Counted from the first letter of the stretch, positions 11,811-23,491 are shown. The stretch is 64,000 nt of DNA from Mytilus californianus (GCF_021869535.1 NW_026262668.1:72995558-73059557), one strand, 5' to 3'. Translations and numbers: made by a program. Notes: generated by a model from the letters alone, not told the origin.

Positions 11811-12690
11811 TCCATACACCTATTTAATTATTAAATGGATACTATTTTACAAACTGCCAGACTGTTTGAACGGTGAATAATAGTATAGTGTTCACATATT
11901 TTGTTTACTTCAAAATAACTTGTACGGAGCAATTTGACACTTTGATTTTGCCTCATTCACAAAGGCTTGGTAGATTTCTCAAAAACTTTCATAGATTGCT
12001 TAGTGTGTAATGATGCAGTGCTCCTATCATTTCAATAGTTAACACTTAATCTGCAAGTTACTGCTCACTTAAAATGCTTAGGTTATTCAAGAGTAAACAA
12101 TGTATATATATACATCAGAATTATTTGTTAATGCTAATTGGAAAGAATGGATTTTGAGGTATGTGGGGTATGGACCGTTGAGCTAATTACTGTTCATTTA
12201 GGTTTACAAAAAAAAAAACCGGAATCAGTCTTTTTTTATAATTTCCATTACATTATTCATAGATATTGTTTAGCGATTTATTGAAATGTTTTTCCAGTTT
12301 TTATTGACATTCAAATATTGGTTTAATTTATACTTGAGACTTTGCTTAAAGTAATACTGGGTTCTCTGCCATCTTAGATTGTTAAATTACAGAACACGGC
12401 AGACTAGATTTTTAATGAAATATGCAAATGTTGAGACATAATGGCAAATAAATTGTAATACTACATTTCTATTAAATGAAGAGAATTGTGTGATTTTATC
12501 TTATTATTACGACTGTTTTTACAAATACAGAATATCTTTCGATTTCATTATTTTTATTTTAAATAAGTCTTTAAAGGGAGATAACTCAAATTATGAAGAT
12601 TTACAAAGGAATATACAGTAGGTTTTTCGTTTATGTTTCAGAGCACATCAAACGTACGGTAACTCAATTTTTTTTTATTTTGCTAAAAAG
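11811..12690. other. 3' flank of the membrane-protein gene
   Basis: AT-rich, with candidate poly(A) signals ATTAAA (11830-11835) and AATAAA (12447-12452). No other feature was seen. Confidence 0.4.
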
Positions 12691-12699
12691 CATCTTAAG

Positions 12700-12955
12700 T
12701 TAGTAGTTCATCTACAGTGATCATTACCCTGTCAACACTGATGTTGTGGGTTTGAACCCCCCCCCCCCCCCCCCCCCCCCCCCTCGTTGCAGATGCACTC
12801 GACTCCGATCTTAATTGACTAGGATTGCCAGTGTTCCTGCCGAAGGTCGTTGGTTCTTCCAGGGTACTTCGGCTTCCTTCATCAATAAGAAGTGGTCGCC
12901 ATGATATAGCCAAGAGTACCAAAAGAGTCGTCAAGCACCAACAAACAATCAACTA
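12700..12955 (+). mobile_element. 5'-truncated tRNA-derived SINE with poly-C tract
   Basis: Colinear with the fuller SINE at 55577: 'AGTAGTTCATCTACAG', 'CTGTCAACACTG', 'TTGAACCCC', 'CGACTCCGATCT', 'AATAAGAAGTGG', 'GCCATGATATAGCCA', 'CAACAAACAATCAA'. The A-box end is missing. The CCCC of the B-box region is expanded to an uninterrupted run of 27 C (12757-12783), replacing the normal 'CCCCGCTCG'. Confidence 0.8.
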
Positions 12956-13690
12956 GCTTAAAGACATGTATATACGTTAGTTAAAATATTTAGAATCAAT
13001 GTCTTTTTGTTTTTCTCCATTTTCGTAATCTCCGTTGATCATGTCCTTGATGTTTGTTATACATCAGTCGTTAAAAAAAAACCCGGTGGTCTCGTAATAG
13101 CGCTTTAAATGCAGAATCTCGTTGGCTCTACCCCTGACCGGGTCAAATGAAAAGCTTTGAAATAATATTAGCTGGCTCTCCACCAAGCATGCGATATTTA
13201 GGAGTTAAAGCAAATATTGGTTGGCTCAAAAGTCAGAATATATATATTCGGGTTGGTTGACATGTTCTGCGAACAGTTGTATTTCAACCAAGCATATTGA
13301 GAATCTGGCTCACTGTGTCGTTCTAATACAAGGCAGGGTTCAAGATCAAACCACATAAACATGAAATCATCCTGAAGTGTATGTCATACTTGCAGCTGAT
13401 CACATTTATTGCAAAATAAACATCAACTTTTTTCTTCTAAATGTGTTGATTAGATTAAATGTCCTGGCATTATACTACAAACAAACTTAAAATGATCAAA
13501 ACATACAAAGAACGTCATAGCTAATGGCAACAAATCACTAGGCTTCCTAAAAAAAACATCAAATGATATTTACTGGCTCTATCAAGCCAGAACATCAAAA
13601 GTCAGACATAAATGTCACTTGTTCGACCAAAACGGGAGTATTCGTGCTCAGTTTGGGACCCTCATTCTGCGGAGCAGACCTAAACAATTG
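12956..13690 (+). repeat. dispersed repeat related to 31650 and 47650
   Basis: The segment 13190-13330 ('TTAGGAGTTAAAGCAAATAT', 'TTGGTTGGCTC', 'AGTCAGAAT', 'GACATGTTCT') matches the order of blocks at 31740-31880 and, inverted, at 47690-47860. The rest of the interval shows no coding signal. Confidence 0.5.
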
Positions 13691-14028
13691 AAATAGTTCA
13701 AAGAAGAGCTCCCAGATGTGTCTCGATCGATACCATAACATCCGCATCAGAAATGAAAAAGTAACACGTTAAACTGGCCAGCATTACAATAAAGGATAAC
13801 ATGTACAAGATCAATTATGTTCTACAAGATTGTTCATAATATTCTAGCAATTTCATTCACTATGCTAATAGATCTGACATCTGACATGACAGTAGAATTA
13901 ACACCAAAAAAAAATCATGACTCAACATACATGCAAATTTGAACCACTAAAGATACATACAAATTATCATTCTTTCTGTATATATACAATAATTCAATGG
14001 AAATTGCTACCACCACATACAATACCCC
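13691..14028. other. left flank of the tandem triplication
   Basis: Unique AT-rich sequence ending in 'ATACCCCACC', directly at the left border of the first 1.83-kb unit. No gene was seen. Confidence 0.4.
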
Positions 14029-15862
14029 ACCCCCTTTCCAAGGCTGACATGTTTAGGGAACAGCTGTACTCAGTATCTTTATGCAAAACGCATATACATT
14101 TGTACTTAGTTTTAATCACAAATTCAAAATTGCCCACTCAATCACTGTGTATATATTATTTCACTTTTCGATAGAATTTCCCTTTTTTTGGGGCCTAAAT
14201 TTGTAAAAAATTACACAACGACCACGCAGTGCCAACAGTATCTTTATTCGGTTCCATTGAAGGAATACTGAATCCTTGGAAATTCGCTAAAAAATATTTA
14301 CTTAATTTCTAGGCCTGCCCGGCATTACATGTATGATTTGCTCGTGTCCGATGACGTCGCAAAATGTATCTGTTGGAAAGCATCACAATTCGTCTATTCA
14401 CAGAGCAAATTTACGGAAGCGTTTTAGGGCCATAGTAAAAATCAAATACATATTGAACTCTTTTTTTTCGAAAATTTTGAATTTTAAAATTATAAAATTT
14501 CGACTTAAACTAGAAATTTTAACTTTTCAAATCTCGAAATTCGAATTTAATATCTTATTTTATTTTGCATTCAGTGTAGATGCATTTTTTTAAATTCCTC
14601 TTAACAAGATATTTCATTAGTAAGACAAAATATTTTGCATTACTTTTACAGTTCCAAGACATATGGAACTTAAAGAGACTAGAAATCCCACTTTTATATG
14701 GTTCATTATCATAGATCATCAAGTTACTTCATTGCAAGCGAAATGCCGTTCTTACATTGTTGGGATAAATATTACGTATGAATTAAGCATACAGATGGAA
14801 ATTATGACCTTGGATCGTTTTGTTTCGAGTTTCGGTTGCGGGTTTTGTTCAAGTGTATCTCGACGGGTGCCACGTGTGGAGCAGGATCTGCTTACCCTGT
14901 CGGAGCACCTGAGATCACCCCCAGTTTTTGGTGGGGTTTGTGTTGCTCAGTATTTAGTTTACATTTTGTGTTGTGCATGTTGTTTGTCTATTGGTCTTTT
15001 TCTTTTTTAGGCATGGCGTTGTCAGTTTATTTTCGACTTATGAGTTTAAATGTCCCTTTGGTATCTTTTTCTGTGACATGATTTCTGTAAATTGATAATT
15101 TCAAAAGATTTCCGTCTTACATACTGCACAGTATATCGCGTACAGATAAACAGATAACGTGTGTGAAAGAAACTACTTAAAAAGAAGGAACATGCTTAAA
15201 GTGCATGAGCCAAGTAAATATATACTCTTAAGAACTCCGTTCGAAGGTGAAATAATTTACATGAAACACACACTATACTATAAGGTTGACAATATTATAG
15301 TGTACTTTTTTTCTAATTTTATAGATTATATTTCATGCAGACAATAGTATTGCAATATTTGATTTAAATTGTACACGTATAAATATCTGTTATTCAGCAA
15401 AAGGTTATGGTTAATAAACACGATACACAAAACATTTTAAACATTTCTTGATTTCCGATGAAAACATTTAAAACGCATATGAAATTTATGAATTATATAA
15501 AGAAATGGGCTAATATAATAAGGAAGTACATTGTACTTGGAAAAATGCACACAATGAATATAAGGATCTTGTAGACCTATATTGCGTCAGGGACCTTTTT
15601 TAGGAACACATGTAAAAAAAAAATTTTACAACTTCCGACACTTCCGTGATATTAATGATAAAATGGATGAACAAAGCAAAGTAGTGATCCGAAAAGTGCA
15701 CCGAATATTTATAGAGAATCTAGATCCAAATTACGTCATGGACTTTCTTTATGAAATTGATGTTTTTAACGCAAGTATTTGTGAGAAATTGCGAAGTATC
15801 GAATTCAGAGGGGACAGAGCTCGAATGTTCATGTTCTTAGTGACGAGCATGGATACTCTAAC
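14029..15862 (+). repeat. tandem unit 1 of 3 (1,834 bp)
   Basis: Begins at 'ACCCCCTTTCCAAGGCTG' and ends inside a CARD coding sequence at '..GATACTCTAAC'. It holds upstream non-coding DNA, a degraded dispersed mussel repeat (about 14845-15081), and the first 67 codons of the CARD gene. It differs from units 2 and 3 by one extra T in a T-run (about 14468) and single bases at about 15118 and 15198. Confidence 0.95.
14845..15081 (+). repeat. mussel dispersed repeat ('GTGGAGCAGG' family) in unit 1
   Basis: Contains 'GTGCCACGTGTGGAGCAGGA', 'CACCTGAGATCACCCCCAG', 'GTGTTGCTCAGT', 'GTCAGTTTATTTTCGACTTA' and 'CCCTTTGGTATCTTT'. Identical copies sit at 16678-16914 and 18511-18747 in the other units. 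Diverged copies lie at 33007 (+), 27183 (-), 24590 (-) and 20950 (+). The overlapping short frames here are repeat translation, not genes. Confidence 0.8.
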
Positions 15863-15881
15863 ACCCCCTTTCCAAGGCTGA
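15663..15881 (+). pseudogene. truncated CARD gene copy 1
   Basis: From the ATG the frame encodes residues 1-67 of the CARD protein found intact at 19329. At the unit border it then reads through five foreign residues (PPFQG) into a stop. The CARD is cut after about its fourth helix, so it cannot form the complete six-helix fold. If transcribed it would give a 72-residue peptide. Sequence up to the border is the same as the intact gene apart from an upstream A/T-run difference. Confidence 0.85.
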
Positions 15882-17695
15882 CATGTTTAGGGAACAGCTG
15901 TACTCAGTATCTTTATGCAAAACGCATATACATTTGTACTTAGTTTTAATCACAAATTCAAAATTGCCCACTCAATCACTGTGTATATATTATTTCACTT
16001 TTCGATAGAATTTCCCTTTTTTTGGGGCCTAAATTTGTAAAAAATTACACAACGACCACGCAGTGCCAACAGTATCTTTATTCGGTTCCATTGAAGGAAT
16101 ACTGAATCCTTGGAAATTCGCTAAAAAATATTTACTTAATTTCTAGGCCTGCCCGGCATTACATGTATGATTTGCTCGTGTCCGATGACGTCGCAAAATG
16201 TATCTGTTGGAAAGCATCACAATTCGTCTATTCACAGAGCAAATTTACGGAAGCGTTTTAGGGCCATAGTAAAAATCAAATACATATTGAACTCTTTTTT
16301 TCGAAAATTTTGAATTTTAAAATTATAAAATTTCGACTTAAACTAGAAATTTTAACTTTTCAAATCTCGAAATTCGAATTTAATATCTTATTTTATTTTG
16401 CATTCAGTGTAGATGCATTTTTTTAAATTCCTCTTAACAAGATATTTCATTAGTAAGACAAAATATTTTGCATTACTTTTACAGTTCCAAGACATATGGA
16501 ACTTAAAGAGACTAGAAATCCCACTTTTATATGGTTCATTATCATAGATCATCAAGTTACTTCATTGCAAGCGAAATGCCGTTCTTACATTGTTGGGATA
16601 AATATTACGTATGAATTAAGCATACAGATGGAAATTATGACCTTGGATCGTTTTGTTTCGAGTTTCGGTTGCGGGTTTTGTTCAAGTGTATCTCGACGGG
16701 TGCCACGTGTGGAGCAGGATCTGCTTACCCTGTCGGAGCACCTGAGATCACCCCCAGTTTTTGGTGGGGTTTGTGTTGCTCAGTATTTAGTTTACATTTT
16801 GTGTTGTGCATGTTGTTTGTCTATTGGTCTTTTTCTTTTTTAGGCATGGCGTTGTCAGTTTATTTTCGACTTATGAGTTTAAATGTCCCTTTGGTATCTT
16901 TTTCTGTGACATGATTTCTGTAAATTGATAATTTCAAAAGATTTCCGTCTAACATACTGCACAGTATATCGCGTACAGATAAACAGATAACGTGTGTGAA
17001 AGAAACTACTTAAAAAGAAGGAACATGCTTTAAGTGCATGAGCCAAGTAAATATATACTCTTAAGAACTCCGTTCGAAGGTGAAATAATTTACATGAAAC
17101 ACACACTATACTATAAGGTTGACAATATTATAGTGTACTTTTTTTCTAATTTTATAGATTATATTTCATGCAGACAATAGTATTGCAATATTTGATTTAA
17201 ATTGTACACGTATAAATATCTGTTATTCAGCAAAAGGTTATGGTTAATAAACACGATACACAAAACATTTTAAACATTTCTTGATTTCCGATGAAAACAT
17301 TTAAAACGCATATGAAATTTATGAATTATATAAAGAAATGGGCTAATATAATAAGGAAGTACATTGTACTTGGAAAAATGCACACAATGAATATAAGGAT
17401 CTTGTAGACCTATATTGCGTCAGGGACCTTTTTTAGGAACACATGTAAAAAAAAAATTTTACAACTTCCGACACTTCCGTGATATTAATGATAAAATGGA
17501 TGAACAAAGCAAAGTAGTGATCCGAAAAGTGCACCGAATATTTATAGAGAATCTAGATCCAAATTACGTCATGGACTTTCTTTATGAAATTGATGTTTTT
17601 AACGCAAGTATTTGTGAGAAATTGCGAAGTATCGAATTCAGAGGGGACAGAGCTCGAATGTTCATGTTCTTAGTGACGAGCATGGATACTCTAAC
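15863..17695 (+). repeat. tandem unit 2 of 3 (1,833 bp)
   Basis: Same borders and contents as unit 1. At the left sites (T-run near 16296, and about 16951 and 17031) it matches unit 3. At the right site (the A10/T4 run near 17447) it matches unit 1, where unit 3 has A8/T6. It therefore looks like a recombinant between the two neighbouring unit types. Confidence 0.95.
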
Positions 17696-17714
17696 ACCCC
17701 CTTTCCAAGGCTGA
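17496..17714 (+). pseudogene. truncated CARD gene copy 2
   Basis: Same structure as copy 1: 67 CARD codons, then PPFQG and a stop where unit 3 begins. Confidence 0.85.
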
Positions 17715-19528
17715 CATGTTTAGGGAACAGCTGTACTCAGTATCTTTATGCAAAACGCATATACATTTGTACTTAGTTTTAATCACAAATTCAAAATTGC
17801 CCACTCAATCACTGTGTATATATTATTTCACTTTTCGATAGAATTTCCCTTTTTTTGGGGCCTAAATTTGTAAAAAATTACACAACGACCACGCAGTGCC
17901 AACAGTATCTTTATTCGGTTCCATTGAAGGAATACTGAATCCTTGGAAATTCGCTAAAAAATATTTACTTAATTTCTAGGCCTGCCCGGCATTACATGTA
18001 TGATTTGCTCGTGTCCGATGACGTCGCAAAATGTATCTGTTGGAAAGCATCACAATTCGTCTATTCACAGAGCAAATTTACGGAAGCGTTTTAGGGCCAT
18101 AGTAAAAATCAAATACATATTGAACTCTTTTTTTCGAAAATTTTGAATTTTAAAATTATAAAATTTCGACTTAAACTAGAAATTTTAACTTTTCAAATCT
18201 CGAAATTCGAATTTAATATCTTATTTTATTTTGCATTCAGTGTAGATGCATTTTTTTAAATTCCTCTTAACAAGATATTTCATTAGTAAGACAAAATATT
18301 TTGCATTACTTTTACAGTTCCAAGACATATGGAACTTAAAGAGACTAGAAATCCCACTTTTATATGGTTCATTATCATAGATCATCAAGTTACTTCATTG
18401 CAAGCGAAATGCCGTTCTTACATTGTTGGGATAAATATTACGTATGAATTAAGCATACAGATGGAAATTATGACCTTGGATCGTTTTGTTTCGAGTTTCG
18501 GTTGCGGGTTTTGTTCAAGTGTATCTCGACGGGTGCCACGTGTGGAGCAGGATCTGCTTACCCTGTCGGAGCACCTGAGATCACCCCCAGTTTTTGGTGG
18601 GGTTTGTGTTGCTCAGTATTTAGTTTACATTTTGTGTTGTGCATGTTGTTTGTCTATTGGTCTTTTTCTTTTTTAGGCATGGCGTTGTCAGTTTATTTTC
18701 GACTTATGAGTTTAAATGTCCCTTTGGTATCTTTTTCTGTGACATGATTTCTGTAAATTGATAATTTCAAAAGATTTCCGTCTAACATACTGCACAGTAT
18801 ATCGCGTACAGATAAACAGATAACGTGTGTGAAAGAAACTACTTAAAAAGAAGGAACATGCTTTAAGTGCATGAGCCAAGTAAATATATACTCTTAAGAA
18901 CTCCGTTCGAAGGTGAAATAATTTACATGAAACACACACTATACTATAAGGTTGACAATATTATAGTGTACTTTTTTTCTAATTTTATAGATTATATTTC
19001 ATGCAGACAATAGTATTGCAATATTTGATTTAAATTGTACACGTATAAATATCTGTTATTCAGCAAAAGGTTATGGTTAATAAACACGATACACAAAACA
19101 TTTTAAACATTTCTTGATTTCCGATGAAAACATTTAAAACGCATATGAAATTTATGAATTATATAAAGAAATGGGCTAATATAATAAGGAAGTACATTGT
19201 ACTTGGAAAAATGCACACAATGAATATAAGGATCTTGTAGACCTATATTGCGTCAGGGACCTTTTTTAGGAACACATGTAAAAAAAATTTTTTACAACTT
19301 CCGACACTTCCGTGATATTAATGATAAAATGGATGAACAAAGCAAAGTAGTGATCCGAAAAGTGCACCGAATATTTATAGAGAATCTAGATCCAAATTAC
19401 GTCATGGACTTTCTTTATGAAATTGATGTTTTTAACGCAAGTATTTGTGAGAAATTGCGAAGTATCGAATTCAGAGGGGACAGAGCTCGAATGTTCATGT
19501 TCTTAGTGACGAGCATGGATACTCTAAC
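17696..19528 (+). repeat. tandem unit 3 of 3 (1,833 bp), joined to the intact gene
   Basis: Same contents as units 1 and 2, but its right border continues into the rest of the CARD gene instead of another unit. The junction bases shared by the left flank, the inter-unit borders and the gene are just 'CA', so the duplication arose with little or no homology. Confidence 0.95.
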
Positions 19529-20783
19529 AATGGAAATTTTATACGAGGCGCTAAGAAATACTGGGTATGGTTTTTTAGCAGAAGTACTTCGTCAGTCATC
19601 GCACAACTCAGTTTCCGTCCAACGAAAAGCAGAATATTTTAGCAGGTTTCGAAAAGAGTTAGTGGTGTATAGACATTATCTGAAACGTCTTAGTCATACA
19701 GGAGATCATGCGACATTCGAAGAAGAGTTTTTCAAAGCAGAACAAAACTGGAAAAATATTGAAAATTCAGGTTTGAATAGTAAGCGATATAAAGCTGCAG
19801 ACTTTTACTTTTTTGCCCTAGATGCTTGGTGTGAGTATCGGAGAGTTATATACGATAAAAATCTTATGTATACCGACGTTTTTGATAAAATGGAAAATCT
19901 GAAACCTTATTTGTCAGAGGAAAACTTACCTGAAATGATGAGACTTGTTCGATATGGCTCGGCTATTCTAATGACAAACAAAAATGAACTAGATACCGCC
20001 TTAGACTATGTAAATGATGCAAAAAGTAAGTTTGACTTAATACATGCTTGTAGGGAAACGGGTACGGTATTATACATTGAGTATAATATGTTGTGTCAGA
20101 AATACGCTCAAACTTTGGAACCAGATCTTAAGGAACAACTCTACAACATTGCTAACAAAGCAATTGAACATTTTGCTGTAGAAATTGAATTTGATGAAAC
20201 TGTGTATTTGGATTTCAAAAGAATGGTACTGTTAAAACTTTCACATCTCCTCTTAGGTATAGCTATGTTTGGTGCATACCTGGATGTATTTGTTACAACA
20301 GAAGACAAACGTAAAGCCATAAGTTTTTTACGATCAATAAAAGAGACTAAAGAAAGTTGGAAGAGAATGGAAACTCGTTGGAAATGGTCATACTCTACAG
20401 CAAAAGCTAGACTTTTTGGTTTAGATTATAACTTCCCAAAAGCTATAAAATACACAGAGAAAGCACTTGTTTATGCAACAAAGGGAAAGTATTCAAAGGA
20501 AATACTAGGATCTCAAAATGCTCTTAATATATATAACAACTTATGTGAACGAAAAAAGGGATGTCACGAGCTTGAATATAAAACGACAACCCTGTGTAAT
20601 GACAACAACGAAGACAGTCGAATGCAAAGACAATATGACCAAATAGAATATGAGATTGATTATTCTTTAAGAAGTTTAGAGATGTTAGAAAATGAAATAA
20701 ATCATTCTAAAGAAAGATTATTAAAACTAAGAGAAAAGGTAAAACAATCCAGAAACAAAAGATACAAGGATGGATACCAATAA
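19329..20783 (+). CDS. CARD-domain protein with helical repeat region and C-terminal coiled coil
   Basis: 484 residues in one exon. I chose ATG 19329 (MDEQSK) because the CARD starts just after it; an in-frame ATG 27 codons earlier gives a Lys/Phe-rich leader unlike the family. Residues about 5-90 fit a death-fold CARD: an L-D-P-N turn, the 'RGDRAR' stretch between helices 3 and 4, and a final L-R-N-T-G-Y-G-F-L-A-E-V-L helix. Residues 95-410 are all alpha-helical by composition, with TPR-like pairs (ALDYVNDAKSKF; AIKYTEKALVYA). About 436-475 is a heptad-rich coiled coil, followed by a basic tail. CARD proteins signal by CARD-CARD assembly in apoptosis or innate immunity, which is the likely role here; no caspase, kinase or NTPase domain is present. 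The stop codon lies inside an AATAAA (20779-20784). The gene's 5' end is triplicated upstream. Confidence 0.8.
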   Translation: MDEQSKVVIRKVHRIFIENLDPNYVMDFLYEIDVFNASICEKLRSIEFRGDRARMFMFLVTSMDTLTMEILYEALRNTGYGFLAEVLRQSSHNSVSVQRKAEYFSRFRKELVVYRHYLKRLSHTGDHATFEEEFFKAEQNWKNIENSGLNSKRYKAADFYFFALDAWCEYRRVIYDKNLMYTDVFDKMENLKPYLSEENLPEMMRLVRYGSAILMTNKNELDTALDYVNDAKSKFDLIHACRETGTVLYIEYNMLCQKYAQTLEPDLKEQLYNIANKAIEHFAVEIEFDETVYLDFKRMVLLKLSHLLLGIAMFGAYLDVFVTTEDKRKAISFLRSIKETKESWKRMETRWKWSYSTAKARLFGLDYNFPKAIKYTEKALVYATKGKYSKEILGSQNALNIYNNLCERKKGCHELEYKTTTLCNDNNEDSRMQRQYDQIEYEIDYSLRSLEMLENEINHSKERLLKLREKVKQSRNKRYKDGYQ

Positions 20784-22015
20784 ACACATGAAAGTAAGTT
20801 ACAAAAATTCTGAATACTTTTAACATATTTTTATTTAGGAACAAAAAGATTACAAACCTGAAGTAAAACCTGAGCAAACAGCCAATGCAACATAAGAACA
20901 AACAGTTACATATCCATAGAAGAAACACAGAAAAGCAACACAAATGGTAATGCTACTCTAGTGGAACAGATACTGCTTACCTTTATGGAGCACCGGACTT
21001 CATTACGGTTTTTGACGTGATCCAATCTTCAGTTATGGAACGTTGTTTCTCTTTTCGTCGTGGGTTTTTCTATCTATCTTCGAGTTGTTGTTTTTAACCC
21101 CAAGCCACCCCAACCCCCAAGTATCTTTTTTACTTTTTTATTCTGATCGTGATTTCATGCAACCCGAGAATTGTATACTAAATAAGGAAGTAGCTCACAG
21201 TTAAGCTATGTAAACCCCGATCGAAAGGGTGGTCATGTTCGTCCGTCCGTAACTCACATTTCAACTTTTTCTTTCTCGGCATACAGTTTCTTTCCTTTAA
21301 CAAGGTGATCAAATTTAGTATGATAACTGAAAATACGTCTTCTGACTATTGACGTTCTTGTACAGGAGATTTTAAGATGTCAGTGGACATGCTTATTGTA
21401 TGCTTTTACGGAGTATTCGATGTTTCCCTTACTTTCATTGGAATTTGTTCTGACATAGACGTTCAAGGAAAAGTGCAATTGTCCTAGTCAAAATAAAACA
21501 TGGGGAACACAACTTCATTTCAGATCGAGTTTTGCGAAGTTATTCTGCTACTTTTGTGATCTCTTTGTGTGTATCAAATACACACCGTTCTCCTTTTTAA
21601 AACTGTTTTTCTACCATGCGTTTGCTCGTCTTCTTTTCACTTGACGGCGTCTGGTTCCTCTGTAATTTCCATCTAATTCTTTTTGAACTAGAATAAATAT
21701 AAATTTGCTGATTTATATAAGTGAGTGTTCTGTACGTTGCAGTGTTTGTAACACAATATTACTAATATAAAGGCAATGAGATAGCATCCCTAACGACATA
21801 AAAAGACATTCAGAGGTCAATATAGGTCTTCAACGATAGTTATAGTCAGGTTATAAGCTATAAACCACCAGGAATTTAAAAAAAGGAGTTGTCAATAAAT
21901 CAAACAAGGACCTTCAAAGATATGCCACCAACGCCATATCCCTTTTCCCCTACAAACATACAACATTGAGACACTGAAGAGTTATATGTTTCGGAGTTTA
22001 GTGTATAATACATTA
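20784..22015. other. intergenic with degraded repeats
   Basis: About 20950-21130 is a strongly diverged plus-strand copy of the 'GTGGAGCAGG' family ('GGAACAGATACTGCTTACC', 'GGAGCACC'). About 21215-21370 carries a 'GTCCGTCCGTAAC' / 'AACAAGGTGATCAAATTTAG' block of a kind common in molluscs. No gene was seen. Confidence 0.45.
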
Positions 22016-22017
22016 TT

Positions 22018-22160
22018 AGGCCAGCTGAAATCCGCCTCCGGGTGCGGGATTTTCTTGCTGTGTTGAAGACCTATTGGTGGCCTTGGGCTGTTTTCTGCTC
22101 TTTGGTCGGATTGTTGTTTCTTTAACGCATTCCCCGTTTACATTCTCAATTTTATTAGGG
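22018..22160 (+). repeat. dispersed repeat ('CGCCTCCGGGTGCGGG' family)
   Basis: 'GCCAGCTGAAATCCGCCTCC', 'TTGAAGACCTATTGGTGGCC', 'GGTCGGATTGTTGTTTCTTT' and 'CATTCCCCGTTT'. A second copy lies at 33845-33990. Confidence 0.8.
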
Positions 22161-23370
22161 TGTTAGGAAAAAAGGCACAGTTTAAAACATTTGCTTGTCT
22201 CGGAGAGATAGAAGTTGGATGTTGATCAAAATATATATAGAACATGCACCAATTTACTCTTAAAACATCTCGAGTCTATACAATTTATCAATATTTAACA
22301 GAGACGACCAAATGTCTGACACCAACACCCAAAGTACAAACTTCTGTAGAGTAAACGACAACCCCTTACGAAAGCTGACTTTGGGCAGGCACATATACAT
22401 GAACAAAGGTCAAACTAGTATTGTGAGTATTTTAAATCTAGATCAGTGAATGAACAGAACGGACAATAAAAATCTAACCAAGTAGGATATATGTGGTAAA
22501 CAGAATTTTAAAAACTCGGCAATGTTTTTTTACAAGACTTTACACCAATGTCTTTCAGGATGCTCAAAATTCAGCACTGGAAGCAAGTAAAGTACCAAAT
22601 ATTTGATTATGAAATAATATTCATTCCGCAGTCTAATATTGACCACTATATTCTAAAATATTTTTCAAATAACGTCAATACCTCGGGTGATTGGGGTATA
22701 GAAATATGGTCACAACTGAAAAACTTGTATACTGCCCTTTGTCACAAAATTTATTTAGAACTAGACAGATAGGAAACAAATTTAATGGTTTTCCTATCTA
22801 TAACCCAAACCCGCAGCGTAATGGAGGCAAAAGAGGCAAATGCCCCACAACGACGATCAAACTTTGGAAACATCTTTTTTTTGGAAAATTTTGTATTTTA
22901 AATATTAATGATATGCGAGGTTCAAGCAATACATTGTTTAACGTTCAGACTGCATACTTACACATGCTTTTCCATTCGACAGCAACAAAAGAAGCTTCAC
23001 CGGTGACACCGGCCACCGGTAAATATATATAATTATATAAACGATACTATTTTTAGTGCACAAATGCATATAAGTGTTTTGTATACCGTTCGTGTTGAAA
23101 ACAAAACATAACTTGCTTAAAATGGATTCATTGATGAGAAAAATTGAAGAGTCGTTCACGAGACGAATTGCTTTCGTTATAAAAATGTGCAAATCGTGAA
23201 CCTGGTAAGCTGTTTTTTAAAATTTTGATAGTCATTGAGCACTAGCTTAAGAAGACTTTGTTGTGTGAAATGAAGACATTTATTGATTTTTTTTTTTAAT
23301 TTGTACGACAGCCATCATGGTCATGTCATACTGTGGTGCTAACGGATGATGACGAAAGAGAAGAGATGTG
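22161..23370. other. intergenic, nothing recognised
   Basis: Overlapping short frames (22548-23032 plus, 22938-23192 minus) have no motif. A small palindrome, ACCGGTGACACCGGCCACCGGT-like, lies at about 23000. Confidence 0.4.
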
Positions 23371-23491
23371 ATGGATGTTATTGTTTCAAGGAGCCTCCGC
23401 CAGAAGAGAGACACAGACGACAAATCACCATTTGATGACATCAACATCGGATCAACACTGCGAATTATAACTGATGTTGTTGTTATAAGGT
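23371..23491 (+). other. possible orphan exon or decayed coding fragment
   Basis: An open stretch of 40 codons from ATG 23371 runs up to 'ATAAG|GTAAAG', a passable splice donor. It includes a dibasic R-Q-K-R-D furin-type site and an F-D-D-I-N-I-G-S segment. A pyrimidine-rich tract with CAG lies about 60 bp upstream, but the frame from that acceptor is broken by shifts. It may be an exon of a secreted or membrane protein, or a pseudo-exon. I cannot name a family. Confidence 0.2.

Noticed and set aside
14663-15010. Repeated 115-codon frame (also at 16496 and 18329) as a triplicated gene
   Set aside because: Its second half is the translation of a common dispersed repeat found in diverged form elsewhere in the window; identity between copies only reflects the tandem duplication.
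22548-23032. Overlapping plus-strand frames as a gene
   Set aside because: Low-complexity AT-driven translation with no domain or splice context.
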